DNA of 64,000 nucleotides from assembly GCA_031271805.1 (NCBI GenBank), contig JAISUX010000091.1, positions 1-64,000 on the forward strand. Direction: 5' to 3'. The notes beneath the pieces were generated by a model. That model did not search any database. It was not told the DNA's origin and worked only from the letters and a program-made list of their open reading frames with translations. Positions 1 to 9,625 of the stretch are shown piece after piece (position 1 is the first letter of the stretch; the number at the start of each line of letters is the position of its first letter). A program made the position numbers and the translations under genes. Source of the DNA: Tannerella sp. (GTDB taxonomy: Bacteria > Bacteroidota > Bacteroidia > Bacteroidales > Tannerellaceae).

Positions 1-570
1 ACATTTGGGATAAAACAACTCTTTTCACCTTTCATACAAATAATCTTTAAGTTATTAATAAAGTAATCTAATAATCAAACTCAATTCAACTCCACTAACA
101 ACTTATCCCAACATGTCTATTAAAACACGATACAAAGAAAAAGAAAATTCTCGAAATCCGCAATTCCGCCCCACCCCCTACCCTCGCTTATTTCCTAATC
201 TGTATATTTCCGCCCACACCGATTTTCGATTCCACAAGATGCCGGAAAACCGTGTTGAATACACGTTTTTCTCACTGTTTGCCACCGCAACCTTCCTCAC
301 CGGTCTATGACCAGCCCGGTTTCTTTTTATTATATTATTTTGTGAATTATTATGATTAGTTAGCAGCACATATCCTTCAAAAATCCAATAAAAACACATT
401 TACAAAGTGAGCCACGACGGTTCGTATAAGTACAAAATCCATACCGGAGTTTACAAGACCCGCCCCAATATCACGCCCTCCGGCGAGATGTTCGATTACG
501 CATCGCCCGATTGCTCGTCAACTACATCCTGCTGCGGCATAGATACCCGATGATTGTTATACCCACAGCA

Positions 571-606
571 AAATGACGGGATAAATGACGGGATAAATGG
601 CGCCAT
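571..606. repeat. Short tandem repeat, 12-bp unit x3 (aaatgacgggat, aaatgacgggat, aaatggcgccat)
   Basis: Read directly from sequence; third copy diverged. Confidence 0.8.
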
Positions 607-611
607 AAAAT

Positions 612-646
612 AAAAAAGAGGCTCACAATCGTTTGCAAACCTCTTT
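612..646 (-). terminator. Rho-independent terminator downstream of tRNA-CAU
   Basis: AAAGAGG/CCTCTTT inverted repeat followed on the minus strand by a T-rich run. Confidence 0.6.
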
Positions 647-655
647 GTTTATGTG

Positions 656-729
656 TGGTCCCACTTGGGCTTGAACCAAGGACCCCCTGATTATGAGTCA
701 GATGCTCTAACCAACTGAGCTATGGGACC
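656..729 (-). tRNA. tRNA with CAU anticodon (Met, or Ile2 if lysidine-modified)
   Basis: Reverse complement GGTCCCATAGCTCAGTTGGTTAGAGCATCTGACTCATAATCAGGGGGTCCTTGGTTCAAGCCCAAGTGGGACCA folds as a cloverleaf; anticodon loop CTCATAA. Confidence 0.95.
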
Positions 730-871
730 GTTTTCCCTTCTATTCCGACAGAACAGAATAAATCGGAAAAAACAATGAAATCGGCGGCAAAGGTAATAAA
801 AAAAAAATCCCCCACAAAATTGTAGGGAACTTTTTTTGATTAAATTCCTAAAATCGCTTATTATCAGCGAG

Positions 872-1879
872 TTATTTTATCTCCCAAGTCTCACCTTCCA
901 TGAGCAGTTCGCGCAGTGTACGAGCGGACTTCTTGGCTTTAACGTCGGCTATCTGCTGATGGACAGACTGATCGTAGGTCGGAGCGGCGACATCGCGGAT
1001 TACGCCTAAGGCTACCGGCATATCGTCTTTCATCATTGAGAGCATCAGGTGCAGGGTGTTATCCTGTTCATGGGCGTCGTGAACGAGGATGTCGTCGATG
1101 GTATAGCCGTCTTCGCCGATTGTAACCGCTTTGAGGCGCAGGCCTTCGAGGACTATGCCGCGATTATTCTCTTTGCCGAAAAGCATCTTCTCGCCGTGGC
1201 GCAGGAAGATAGTATGGTCGGCACGGAACTCACGGTCGGATATCCGGGTGTGAATACCGTTGTTGAAGATGACGCAGTTGACAAGCACCTCCGTCACGGC
1301 AGCGCCCTGATGTCGAGCTGCGGCAGTGAAAATGTCGGGCAAGTTCTGAAGGTCAACATCCAACGAGCGGGCAAAAAACGTGCCACGCGCACCGAGAGTG
1401 AGTTCGGCCGGCACAAAAGGCTCTTCGACAGTGCCGTAGGGCGAACTTTTAGATACGAATCCGCGGTCGGATGTCGGCGAATATTGTCCTTTGGTGAGGC
1501 CATAAATCTTGTTATTCATCAGCACGATGTTTATATCAACATTGCGGCGTACGGCATGAATAAAGTGATTGCCGCCGATAGCAAGGCTGTCGCCGTCGCC
1601 GGTAACGAGCCAGACGCTCAAGTCCGGACGCGCGGTTTTGACACCGGTCGATATTGCCGCTCCGCGACCATGAATCGTGTGGAAGCCGTATGAGTTCATG
1701 TAATAAGGCAGACGCGAGGAGCAGCCTATACCCGAAATAACAGCGATATTATGCGGTGCGACGCCGATCTTGGCCATAGCCTTGTGAATGCAATTCAGCA
1801 CGGCATGGTCGCCACAGCCCGGGCACCAACGCACGTTCTGGTCGCTCTTATAATCTTTTGCTTCGAATGTAGTATTCAT
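872..1879 (-). CDS. korB: 2-oxoacid:ferredoxin oxidoreductase subunit beta
   Basis: WCPGCGDHAVL, GDGDSLAIGGNHF (TPP-binding) motifs; adjacent alpha subunit. Confidence 0.93.
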   Translation of the reverse strand: MNTTFEAKDYKSDQNVRWCPGCGDHAVLNCIHKAMAKIGVAPHNIAVISGIGCSSRLPYYMNSYGFHTIHGRGAAISTGVKTARPDLSVWLVTGDGDSLAIGGNHFIHAVRRNVDINIVLMNNKIYGLTKGQYSPTSDRGFVSKSSPYGTVEEPFVPAELTLGARGTFFARSLDVDLQNLPDIFTAAARHQGAAVTEVLVNCVIFNNGIHTRISDREFRADHTIFLRHGEKMLFGKENNRGIVLEGLRLKAVTIGEDGYTIDDILVHDAHEQDNTLHLMLSMMKDDMPVALGVIRDVAAPTYDQSVHQQIADVKAKKSARTLRELLMEGETWEIK

Positions 1880-1892
1880 ATTTTCTTCCGTT

Positions 1893-3746
1893 TTAATTTT
1901 CGATCAATTTATTAAACTCCTCAACCAAGCGAGAAACCACGAAGGGTTGCCCTTTGATACGGTTGAATTTGTATGGGCTGAAGCCGTCTGTTTTACTACG
2001 TAAATAGTTGGCAAACTGTCCGTTATTCTGCTCTGCAACAACGACTTTAGGATAGCGTTTGAGCACATCAGCGGTGTTCTTCGGCAGCGGGTTGATGTAA
2101 TGAAAATGCGCTAACGCCACCTTATGGCCTTGCGATTGCATTATTTCCATCGCCTCGTAAAGATGGCCGTAAGTGCCTCCCCATCCCACGATTAACAACT
2201 CGGCGTCAGCATCGCCAATAACCTCAAGCGGAGGTATATAATCGGCTATTTTGTCGATTTTAGCCTGACGGGTAATCACCATTTTCTGGTGATTTTTCGG
2301 GTCTGTGGATATGGAACTCGTATCATAATCCTTTTCGAGGCCGCCGATACGATGCGCAAAGCCTTCGGTGCCCGGGACAGCCCAATAGCGGACGAGCGAA
2401 TCTTCGTCTCTACGATAAGGTTTCCATACTTTCTCATCGTCGTATTTATCGACATAATTAGGTTGGATAGCAGGATAATCCGACAGGTCGGGGATACGCC
2501 AGGCCGATGAGCCGTTAGCAATGAAAGCGTCGGTCATTAAGATTACCGGTGTCATGTGCTCTACCGCAAGTTTGCTTGCCCAATAAGCCATGTCGAAGCA
2601 GTTCGACGGCGTCGATGCGGCGACCACAACCGCCGGACTTTCGCCGTTACGACCATAAAGCGCCTGCATTAAGTCGGTCTGCTCGCTTTTTGTCGGCATA
2701 CCCGTCGATGGCCCTCCGCGCTGCACGTCAACCACTACGAGCGGCAGTTCGGCAATGACGGCCAAGCCTATCGCCTCGCTTTTCAATGCCAATCCCGGCC
2801 CTGATGTCGATGTGACGCCGAGGCAACCGGCAAAACTTGCGCCTATAGCCGTACAGATACCGGCAATCTCGTCTTCGGCCTGAATCGTTATCACGCCAAG
2901 ATTCTTGTGTTTAGCAAGTTCCTGGAGGATGTCGGTCGCCGGTGTAATAGGGTAACTGCCTAAGAACAGCCTCAATCCGGCTTTCTCGGCTGCCGCGATA
3001 AGCCCGTAAGAAACGGCATTGTTGCCGTTGACGTCCATATAAATGCCCGGTTCCTGCTCCTTGCCCTCGATACGATATGTCGAAACGGAGGCCTGGATAT
3101 TATGGCCGTAGTTGTAACCGTCGGCCAGCGCCTTGATATTTGCCTGAGCGATAGCCGGTTTCTTAGCGAATTTCTTTTGAAGATAGTCGGTAGCCGCAGT
3201 GAGAGGCCGGTCGAACAGCCAGCAAACGAGACCGAGAGTAAACATATTTTTACACCGCAACGCCGATTTCAAATCGAGGCCGAACTCAGCCAAACTGTCC
3301 TTAACCATAGTCGATATAGGTGCAGCGACAACCTGCAAACTGCCCAGACCGAGTTCCGCGAACGGGTCTTCGGTCTTAAATTCGGCCTTTTCGAGGTCTT
3401 TTTTAGTAAACGAATCGGTGTCGATTATGACAATCGAATCGCGTTTCAGGTTCTTGACATTCACTTTCAGCGCCGCCGGATTCATAGCGACTAACACATC
3501 TGCCTTGTCGCCCGGCGTGAGGATCTTCTTTGAACCGATGTGTACCTGAAAGCCCGAAATGCCGCTCAACGAGCCTTGAGGTGCGCGTACTTCTGCCGGA
3601 TAGTCGGGGAAGGTCGAAATATCGTTCCCCAAGGCTGCCGACAAGTTAGAGAAAATGGTGCCCGTAAGTTGCATCCCATCTCCGCTATCGCCCGAAAACC
3701 GTATTGCTACCTGTTCGAGCGTCTTTACTTTTGCTTCTTCTGCCAT
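1893..3746 (-). CDS. korA: 2-oxoacid:acceptor oxidoreductase subunit alpha (fused gamma/alpha)
   Basis: FSGDSGDGMQLTG N-terminus, YPITPATDILQELAKH, TSTSGPGLALKSEAIGLA. Confidence 0.93.
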   Translation of the reverse strand: MAEEAKVKTLEQVAIRFSGDSGDGMQLTGTIFSNLSAALGNDISTFPDYPAEVRAPQGSLSGISGFQVHIGSKKILTPGDKADVLVAMNPAALKVNVKNLKRDSIVIIDTDSFTKKDLEKAEFKTEDPFAELGLGSLQVVAAPISTMVKDSLAEFGLDLKSALRCKNMFTLGLVCWLFDRPLTAATDYLQKKFAKKPAIAQANIKALADGYNYGHNIQASVSTYRIEGKEQEPGIYMDVNGNNAVSYGLIAAAEKAGLRLFLGSYPITPATDILQELAKHKNLGVITIQAEDEIAGICTAIGASFAGCLGVTSTSGPGLALKSEAIGLAVIAELPLVVVDVQRGGPSTGMPTKSEQTDLMQALYGRNGESPAVVVAASTPSNCFDMAYWASKLAVEHMTPVILMTDAFIANGSSAWRIPDLSDYPAIQPNYVDKYDDEKVWKPYRRDEDSLVRYWAVPGTEGFAHRIGGLEKDYDTSSISTDPKNHQKMVITRQAKIDKIADYIPPLEVIGDADAELLIVGWGGTYGHLYEAMEIMQSQGHKVALAHFHYINPLPKNTADVLKRYPKVVVAEQNNGQFANYLRSKTDGFSPYKFNRIKGQPFVVSRLVEEFNKLIEN

Positions 3747-3764
3747 ATTTTTAAATCTAAATAT

Positions 3765-4295
3765 TTAATGTTCATCTATCAGATGTATCAATTGTTCGGT
3801 CAATACATCAACAGCGCGGTCGTCGTCCATCTTGGCCGAATCCAACCATATTTGCGCCTGCTCATAAAAATGTCGGCGCTGTTCGAGGTTCTCGCGTATG
3901 AAATCGACCAACTCATCGCCGGAGCGCCCTTTAAGCACCGGGCGAACCGTTTTGCCGACTTCAAGCCGCGCAGCAAGTTCCTCGACGGGAGCCATGAGAT
4001 AAACCGTTGTCCCTTTTGTGTTCATAACGGACATGTTGTCGTTGAAACACGGCAGGCCGCCGCCGGTCGAAATAACTATGTCCTCGAACTCCGACACCTC
4101 ATCCAGCACACGACGTTCTATATCCCGGAATCGCTCTTCCCCGATGGAAGCAAAAATATCACTTATCCTGCCGTGATAACGGTTCTCGATAAAACTGTCA
4201 GTGTCGATGTAAGAAATGCCCATACGGCGAGCCAAAGCCCTGCCTATCGTCGTCTTACCCGCCCCCATATACCCTATGAGGAAAATTCTTCTCAT
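3765..4295 (-). CDS. aroK: Shikimate kinase
   Basis: MRRIFLIGYMGAGKTTIGRALA P-loop, STGGGLP; start chosen at internal Met of the 185-aa ORF. Confidence 0.9.
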   Translation of the reverse strand: MRRIFLIGYMGAGKTTIGRALARRMGISYIDTDSFIENRYHGRISDIFASIGEERFRDIERRVLDEVSEFEDIVISTGGGLPCFNDNMSVMNTKGTTVYLMAPVEELAARLEVGKTVRPVLKGRSGDELVDFIRENLEQRRHFYEQAQIWLDSAKMDDDRAVDVLTEQLIHLIDEH

Positions 4296-4401
4296 TAAAA
4301 AATATCTTATATCAGCCTGCAAAGATAGTTGAAGTTAAAATAATTAGCAAGGAAAATGAAAAAGTTTTTATATATTTGCAGTGTTTTTTTAGTTATATCG
4401 G

Positions 4402-5010
4402 ATGTCAAAAAAGCAAAAGTATTATGTAGTGTGGCATGGCGTCAGTCCCGGAATTTATTCCGATTGGACTTCATGCCAGTTACAGATAAAAGGATTCAAA
4501 GGCGCTATTTTCAAGTCTTTCGACACATTGGAAGAGGCTAAGGATGCTTTCGCCGGCGCGCCTTTAACGCCTGTGGCGAAGAAGCATAGTGATGCCGTCC
4601 CGCCTTATATCGTGGAAAGCATCGCCGTCGATGCCGCCTGCAGCGGTAATCCCGGCGATATGGAATACCGCGGCGTCTATATCGAGACCGGCCAGGAAAT
4701 ATTCCATGTAGGGCCGTTAAAACAGGGAACTAATAATATCGGCGAGTTTTTAGCGATAGTGCACGGCTTGGCGCTTTTTCATAAGACCGGCTGCGCTATG
4801 CCCGTCTATTCCGACAGCCACAACGCGATTCTATGGGTCAGCCGGAAAAAATGCAACACAAAACTCATCCGCACGCCGAATAATGGCGTGATTTTCGATC
4901 TCATAGAGCGAGCCGAAAAATGGCTTCGCGAGCATGAATACCCGAACAAAATCCTCAAATGGGAAACCTCTAAGTGGGGCGAAATACCTGCGGATTTCGG
5001 CCGGAAGTGA
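4402..5010 (+). CDS. Ribonuclease H with N-terminal viroplasmin-like domain
   Basis: YYVVWHGVSPGIYSDWTSCQLQIKGFKGAIFKSF viroplasmin motif plus RNase H-like AVDAACSGNPGDMEYRGVY. Confidence 0.9.
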   Translation: MSKKQKYYVVWHGVSPGIYSDWTSCQLQIKGFKGAIFKSFDTLEEAKDAFAGAPLTPVAKKHSDAVPPYIVESIAVDAACSGNPGDMEYRGVYIETGQEIFHVGPLKQGTNNIGEFLAIVHGLALFHKTGCAMPVYSDSHNAILWVSRKKCNTKLIRTPNNGVIFDLIERAEKWLREHEYPNKILKWETSKWGEIPADFGRK

Positions 5011-5031
5011 TTGGGCACGCGAGAGGCGGCA

Positions 5032-6078
5032 TCAGAATCCGTAATAGTGCAATTTGAGTCTGAGTTTAAGTTTTCGGATGAGATTCAGGGGTTTGCGTTT
5101 GAGTTTACCGGCATAGTTGGCGGCAAAATCGGAAACGGCGTCTAAAACTCTTGCACAATTATTTCCGTCGCAATGCGCTTCGTGAAAATGCACATATTTT
5201 TTGATATTCTCCATTAGTTCGGGAGGATATGTCAGGGCGCGTTCAATCGCTGCGCCGATACAAGTCTTGTCGGTCACATCAATCAAAAAATCACCCGGAT
5301 GAGTATTTCGATAAGTGACTACAGGCCTGTTTAACATCATATATTCTACAATTATTGAAGAACTGTCGCACAGCATGACGTCGGATTTCAGAAACGTTTC
5401 AAGTCCGTTGTTATAACGCTGAAAACAAACATTCGGATATTTATTTCCCAAGTCCTCATACTTTCGGATCAAGTCGGCGCTGTTAATTTTGGGGTGAAAT
5501 GTTATGAGCCAGTTCCATCGTTTTTCTACGGCAAGTTGTTCGATGACGGGATATAGCTCTTCGGCAGAACATATATTTTTAGAGAATGTCGGCGAATACA
5601 AGATTGTTGGTATGGGAGACTTTGCCGGTTCGGGCAAATCGGAGGCGAAAAATGTATCGGCTTTACACCAACCCGTTTCGTATATTTTGAAAAAGCCGTA
5701 TTTTTTTTCCAACATTTTGAAGTAAGGCGTACTGCTCTCGCCTTGCGTGCAATACATGTCAAACCATCCGCGTATTGTGAAATGGTCGTCAATTTTTTCT
5801 ATGCGTTTCTTCATAGCATAGCCATGAAACAGGGCGACCTTTATGCCGGGGAAGAAGTCATATATCAGATTGCCTGGAGCAAATACGGCAAATGGGTTAT
5901 AATCAATTACTTGCCGTATAGTTTGCAGAAGTCGCTCTTCGGGCGCCAGAAAATTTTCGCATCCCTGTTCGATAAACCATGCCGCTTCGTCGCCGCGTTT
6001 CACAATCTCAGCTTGTAGCGGACGCATTATCGAAAAGGAGTATGAATGTGATACAAAAAAGAGATATTTCTTTCGCAT
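5032..6078 (-). CDS. CDP-glycerol glycerophosphotransferase-like / surface glycan protein
   Basis: ILYSPTFSKN, LCDSSSIIVEYMMLNRPVVTYRNTHPGDFLI. Confidence 0.7.
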   Translation of the reverse strand: MRKKYLFFVSHSYSFSIMRPLQAEIVKRGDEAAWFIEQGCENFLAPEERLLQTIRQVIDYNPFAVFAPGNLIYDFFPGIKVALFHGYAMKKRIEKIDDHFTIRGWFDMYCTQGESSTPYFKMLEKKYGFFKIYETGWCKADTFFASDLPEPAKSPIPTILYSPTFSKNICSAEELYPVIEQLAVEKRWNWLITFHPKINSADLIRKYEDLGNKYPNVCFQRYNNGLETFLKSDVMLCDSSSIIVEYMMLNRPVVTYRNTHPGDFLIDVTDKTCIGAAIERALTYPPELMENIKKYVHFHEAHCDGNNCARVLDAVSDFAANYAGKLKRKPLNLIRKLKLRLKLHYYGF

Positions 6079-6178
6079 GACTGAATTTTTGCCGCAAAAT
6101 TACATATTTTCTTTTTAACAGCTTGATTTTTCTCGAATTATTTTTAATTTTGCATCCCTTAAACCGAATTTTTTGATA

Positions 6179-6976
6179 GTGAAAATAAAAACAGTTTTAA
6201 GCGAAATAGATCAAAACGAAGTCTCCGTAAAAATGTTTACCGACTTCATTATTAAGACGTTTGACACCTCCGGCAAGACGCTTTACGATAAACGTAATAT
6301 CATAAAATCGTTTGCGCCGGACGATACAAACAACCTGCATAAAGAGCTTATAGTAAAACGGTTTAAGTGTCCGAACCTATTTCAACGCATTGTTTATACT
6401 TTTTTTCGCAGCAGCAAGGCGGAAAGAGCGTTTTATAATGCTAAAGAATTGCGCGGAAGGGGCGTCAAGACGCCAAGAGAAATCGCTTATATAGAGCAGT
6501 TTAAGAACGGAATGTTGAAATATGGATATTTTATCTCGGAAGCCGATTATTCCCATCCTGTGACAGAAGAATTGGTTGATAAACAGGAATTTAACAAAGT
6601 GATGGCAGACTGTTTTGCAGCGTTCGCCGCCGAATTGCATCTCAAAGGCGTTCTGCATCAAGATCTTAACCGCACAAATGTACTGTTTCAGCCCACATCC
6701 GACGGGCGATACACTTTTTCGCTAATCGACAACAACAGGATGAAGTTTGTGCCTGAAGGCGAGACTGTTCCGCTTAATACTTGCCTGGAAAATCTTACCA
6801 GATTTACTTTCAGGATGGATTTGTTTGAATATGTAATAAGAGAGTATCTGCGCGTGCGGTCGTTACCGGAAACGCTTATGAAACAGGCTATTGCGGTTAA
6901 GTTGCGATATAACAGGGCGCGAACACGTCGAAAACGTTTTTTTAAGATATTCAAGAAACGGAAAGCGACTCCCTGA
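6179..6976 (+). CDS. Kdo/WaaP-family lipopolysaccharide kinase-like protein
   Basis: HLKGVLHQDLNRTNVLFQ and SLIDNNRMKF kinase-like motifs; probable GTG start at 6179. Confidence 0.75.
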   Translation: MKIKTVLSEIDQNEVSVKMFTDFIIKTFDTSGKTLYDKRNIIKSFAPDDTNNLHKELIVKRFKCPNLFQRIVYTFFRSSKAERAFYNAKELRGRGVKTPREIAYIEQFKNGMLKYGYFISEADYSHPVTEELVDKQEFNKVMADCFAAFAAELHLKGVLHQDLNRTNVLFQPTSDGRYTFSLIDNNRMKFVPEGETVPLNTCLENLTRFTFRMDLFEYVIREYLRVRSLPETLMKQAIAVKLRYNRARTRRKRFFKIFKKRKATP

Positions 6977-7985
6977 TTTTTGTCACAATCGTTTCCGGCT
7001 CAATATTAGTCATGCAAGCAAAATCGCCTCGATAACAAGGTTTGTTGCCGTAAATCGAACATGGGCGGCAGGGAAGCATTACCTGAACGGCATAGTCGGA
7101 TGGCTGATTGTAGCCATAGAATCCGGCGAAAGGATGTGTCGCACCCCATACGGAAATAACTTTTGTCCCGACAAGCGACGCAAAGTGCATGTTCGCCGAA
7201 TCCATGCTTAAAAGCACATCGAGCCGACTTATCAACGCCAATTCCATGTCAAGCGAAAAAAGTCCGATCGTATTAACTACATTTTCATATCTGTCCGACC
7301 ATAAGGATAATACATTATTTTCCTCTCCGCGACCGCCGAATAAGAACAGTCGCACACCAGGCTGCTTCGACAACGTTTCCACGACTTTTTCCATTTTGTC
7401 CAACGGATATATTTTGCCCTGATGTTTTGCAAAAGGCGCAATACCGACCCAAAAACCGACCTTAGAGCCTACCATATCCATAACCGACTTATCATCAATC
7501 GAATAGTTATCGAATAATGATACGAATGTCGCCTTATATTTATATCCGGCATGTTCGAAAACATCGGCGTACGAGGATATAACCGGCCGCAGTTGATGTA
7601 TTTCTTTAGGCGGCCTAACAGTGAGCAGTTTACGCTCATCGCGTCTCTTGTCAATGCGGTAAACTTTCTTGCCCCATAACGAAAATAAAAGCCTGACAAT
7701 GTGAGAGCGAATAACGCAATGCAAGTCAATTACCCTGTCGAAACGGTATTTCTTCAATATCATCACGTAGTGCATGTATCCGAGAAAAGATTTCTCGGTC
7801 GTATTGGTATTGATACCCATAATACTCACATTAGCAGGATGATTGATGAAGAGAGGCATAAGAAATGTCTGCGTGAGCACAGTAAACGAATCCTCAGGAT
7901 ACGCCTTGGCAACCGAATATATCACCGGAATGGTCATCGCCACGTCCCCTATCGCAGAGAACCTTATTATCAGATTTTTAGCCAT
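6951..7985 (-). CDS. Glycosyltransferase family 9 (heptosyltransferase-like)
   Basis: NLIIRFSAIGDVAMTIPVI N-terminus; GGRGEENNVL; MDSANMHFASLVGTKVISVWGATHP. Confidence 0.9.
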   Translation of the reverse strand: MAKNLIIRFSAIGDVAMTIPVIYSVAKAYPEDSFTVLTQTFLMPLFINHPANVSIMGINTNTTEKSFLGYMHYVMILKKYRFDRVIDLHCVIRSHIVRLLFSLWGKKVYRIDKRRDERKLLTVRPPKEIHQLRPVISSYADVFEHAGYKYKATFVSLFDNYSIDDKSVMDMVGSKVGFWVGIAPFAKHQGKIYPLDKMEKVVETLSKQPGVRLFLFGGRGEENNVLSLWSDRYENVVNTIGLFSLDMELALISRLDVLLSMDSANMHFASLVGTKVISVWGATHPFAGFYGYNQPSDYAVQVMLPCRPCSIYGNKPCYRGDFACMTNIEPETIVTKIRESLSVS

Positions 7986-8594
7986 CTATTTCCGTCTATA
8001 TAATACAGGGTTGAGCGACGGGTCGTTATACATTTTCATCTGTTTATAGACTTTCATACGTTTACGACCATCATTAATATCCGATAACAACTGATCGATA
8101 GAAAGCGACAAATCGGACTTCTGCTCTTTCAATATTTCAAGTTTCAACCGGCAGATTTCCTTCTGTTGTTCACTCGTGTCGGCTCTGTCAGCCTCGATCT
8201 GCCAATGATATATTTTCAAAACAAGAATCGACAACCGATCGATAGCCCATGCCGGACTTTCGGTGTTTATTACGGCATCCGGCAAGAATACAACATTTTT
8301 AAACTTTTCGAGGAAAAAATCATCTATATTTTCAACGAGGTCAGTACGTTTCTGGTTAAGTTTGTCGATGCGCCGTTTTATCCGCAAGGCCTTAACAGGG
8401 TCGATTTCCGGGTCGCGGATAATGTCCTCGAGATGCCACTGGATAGCGTCCGTCATGCTTTTCAGGTATAGATAACTTTCTATGCTCTTATCAGCATAAG
8501 GATTTTCAAACGACGCATCCACGTCGTCTTTCTTATGATAATCGGTCGTCGCCTTCTCGAAAATAAGGCGACACTTTTCGCTGAATCTCTCCAT
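7986..8594 (-). CDS. DUF4254 family protein
   Basis: PYADKSIESYLYLKSMTDAIQWHLEDIIRDPEID; directly upstream of the GT9 gene. Confidence 0.75.
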   Translation of the reverse strand: MERFSEKCRLIFEKATTDYHKKDDVDASFENPYADKSIESYLYLKSMTDAIQWHLEDIIRDPEIDPVKALRIKRRIDKLNQKRTDLVENIDDFFLEKFKNVVFLPDAVINTESPAWAIDRLSILVLKIYHWQIEADRADTSEQQKEICRLKLEILKEQKSDLSLSIDQLLSDINDGRKRMKVYKQMKMYNDPSLNPVLYRRK

Positions 8595-8648
8595 ATTTAC
8601 TCTTTTTCACGACAAAGATAGTCAAAAAAAATCACAACGTCCCAAGTT

Positions 8649-9218
8649 TTAAAGGTTTTTTACAATATTCTCAATTACTGCCGGATAGTGTGCGTATTCC
8701 AAGGCATGTACTTTCCGCTCAACGTCCTCAACCGTGTCGGAAGGACAGACCGGCATGACCGACCGGAAAATGATTTCCCCTTCATCATAACGCTCATTCA
8801 CAAAATGCACCGTTATTCCCGTTTCCTTCTCACCCGAAGCCACAACCGCTTCATGAACATGTCGCCCGAACATGCCCTTCCCGCCATACTTCGGCAACAA
8901 CGCCGGATGTATGTTTACTATCCTGTCCTTATATTCATTAATAATAACAGGCGGCAGTAACGACATGAAGCCGGCAAGTACAATGAAATCAACATTATAT
9001 TCCGAAAGTTTCGCCAATATTTTCGAGCCGTCCCGAAATTCTTCATTTGAAAATGTGAACGACGGCACACCCAAACTTAACGCCCTCGCATGAACGCCGG
9101 CCTTAAGTCTGTTCGATATAATCAATCCTACGCGAATCTCGCTATTATTCTCGAAATATTTCGCGATATTTTCGGCGTTTGTCCCTGAACCGGAAGCTAA
9201 TACAGCAATAATTTTCAT
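8649..9218 (-). CDS. purN: Phosphoribosylglycinamide formyltransferase
   Basis: VLASGSGTNAENIAKYF; VLAGFMSLLPP; NIHPALLPKYGGKGMFG; ETGITVHFVNERYDEGEII. Confidence 0.95.
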   Translation of the reverse strand: MKIIAVLASGSGTNAENIAKYFENNSEIRVGLIISNRLKAGVHARALSLGVPSFTFSNEEFRDGSKILAKLSEYNVDFIVLAGFMSLLPPVIINEYKDRIVNIHPALLPKYGGKGMFGRHVHEAVVASGEKETGITVHFVNERYDEGEIIFRSVMPVCPSDTVEDVERKVHALEYAHYPAVIENIVKNL

Positions 9219-9374
9219 AAAAACTCAATTATAATATTTTGCACATATCTCAAATTTTTGTGCATAATTCTTTATTTTTTCATTCTATTATTTGTCTCTT
9301 ATGCAAAAAAATGCGTTCCTTTGCAGCCGCAAAGATAGAAAAAAGTATTTAGTATTAATTAAAATTTTAAGATT

Positions 9375-9611
9375 ATGTCAGATTTATCATCTCGCGTTAA
9401 AGCGATTATTGTTGACAAATTAAGCGTCGAAGAATCCGAAGTCACCGATCAGGCGAGCTTCACAAACGATTTGGGAGCCGATTCGCTCGACACCGTAGAG
9501 TTAATTATGGAGTTTGAGAAGGAATTTGGACTGTCCATTCCGGATGACCAAGCAGAGAAAATTTCCACAGTAGGCGACGCGATCGCTTATATAGAAAGCA
9601 ACTCTAAGTAA
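9375..9611 (+). CDS. acpP: Acyl carrier protein
   Basis: [27 protein letters not shown] with the phosphopantetheine DSL site. Confidence 0.97.
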   Translation: MSDLSSRVKAIIVDKLSVEESEVTDQASFTNDLGADSLDTVELIMEFEKEFGLSIPDDQAEKISTVGDAIAYIESNSK

Positions 9612-9625
9612 CCAATCCTACTCTC

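Noticed and set aside
113-399. Short overlapping ORFs on both strands (65 and 73 aa) at the left end
   Set aside because: No recognisable domain, mutually antisense, AT-rich intergenic context.
1049-1693. 214-aa ORF antisense to korB
   Set aside because: Shadow frame of a clear metabolic gene; the same pattern recurs opposite many GC-richer genes here.
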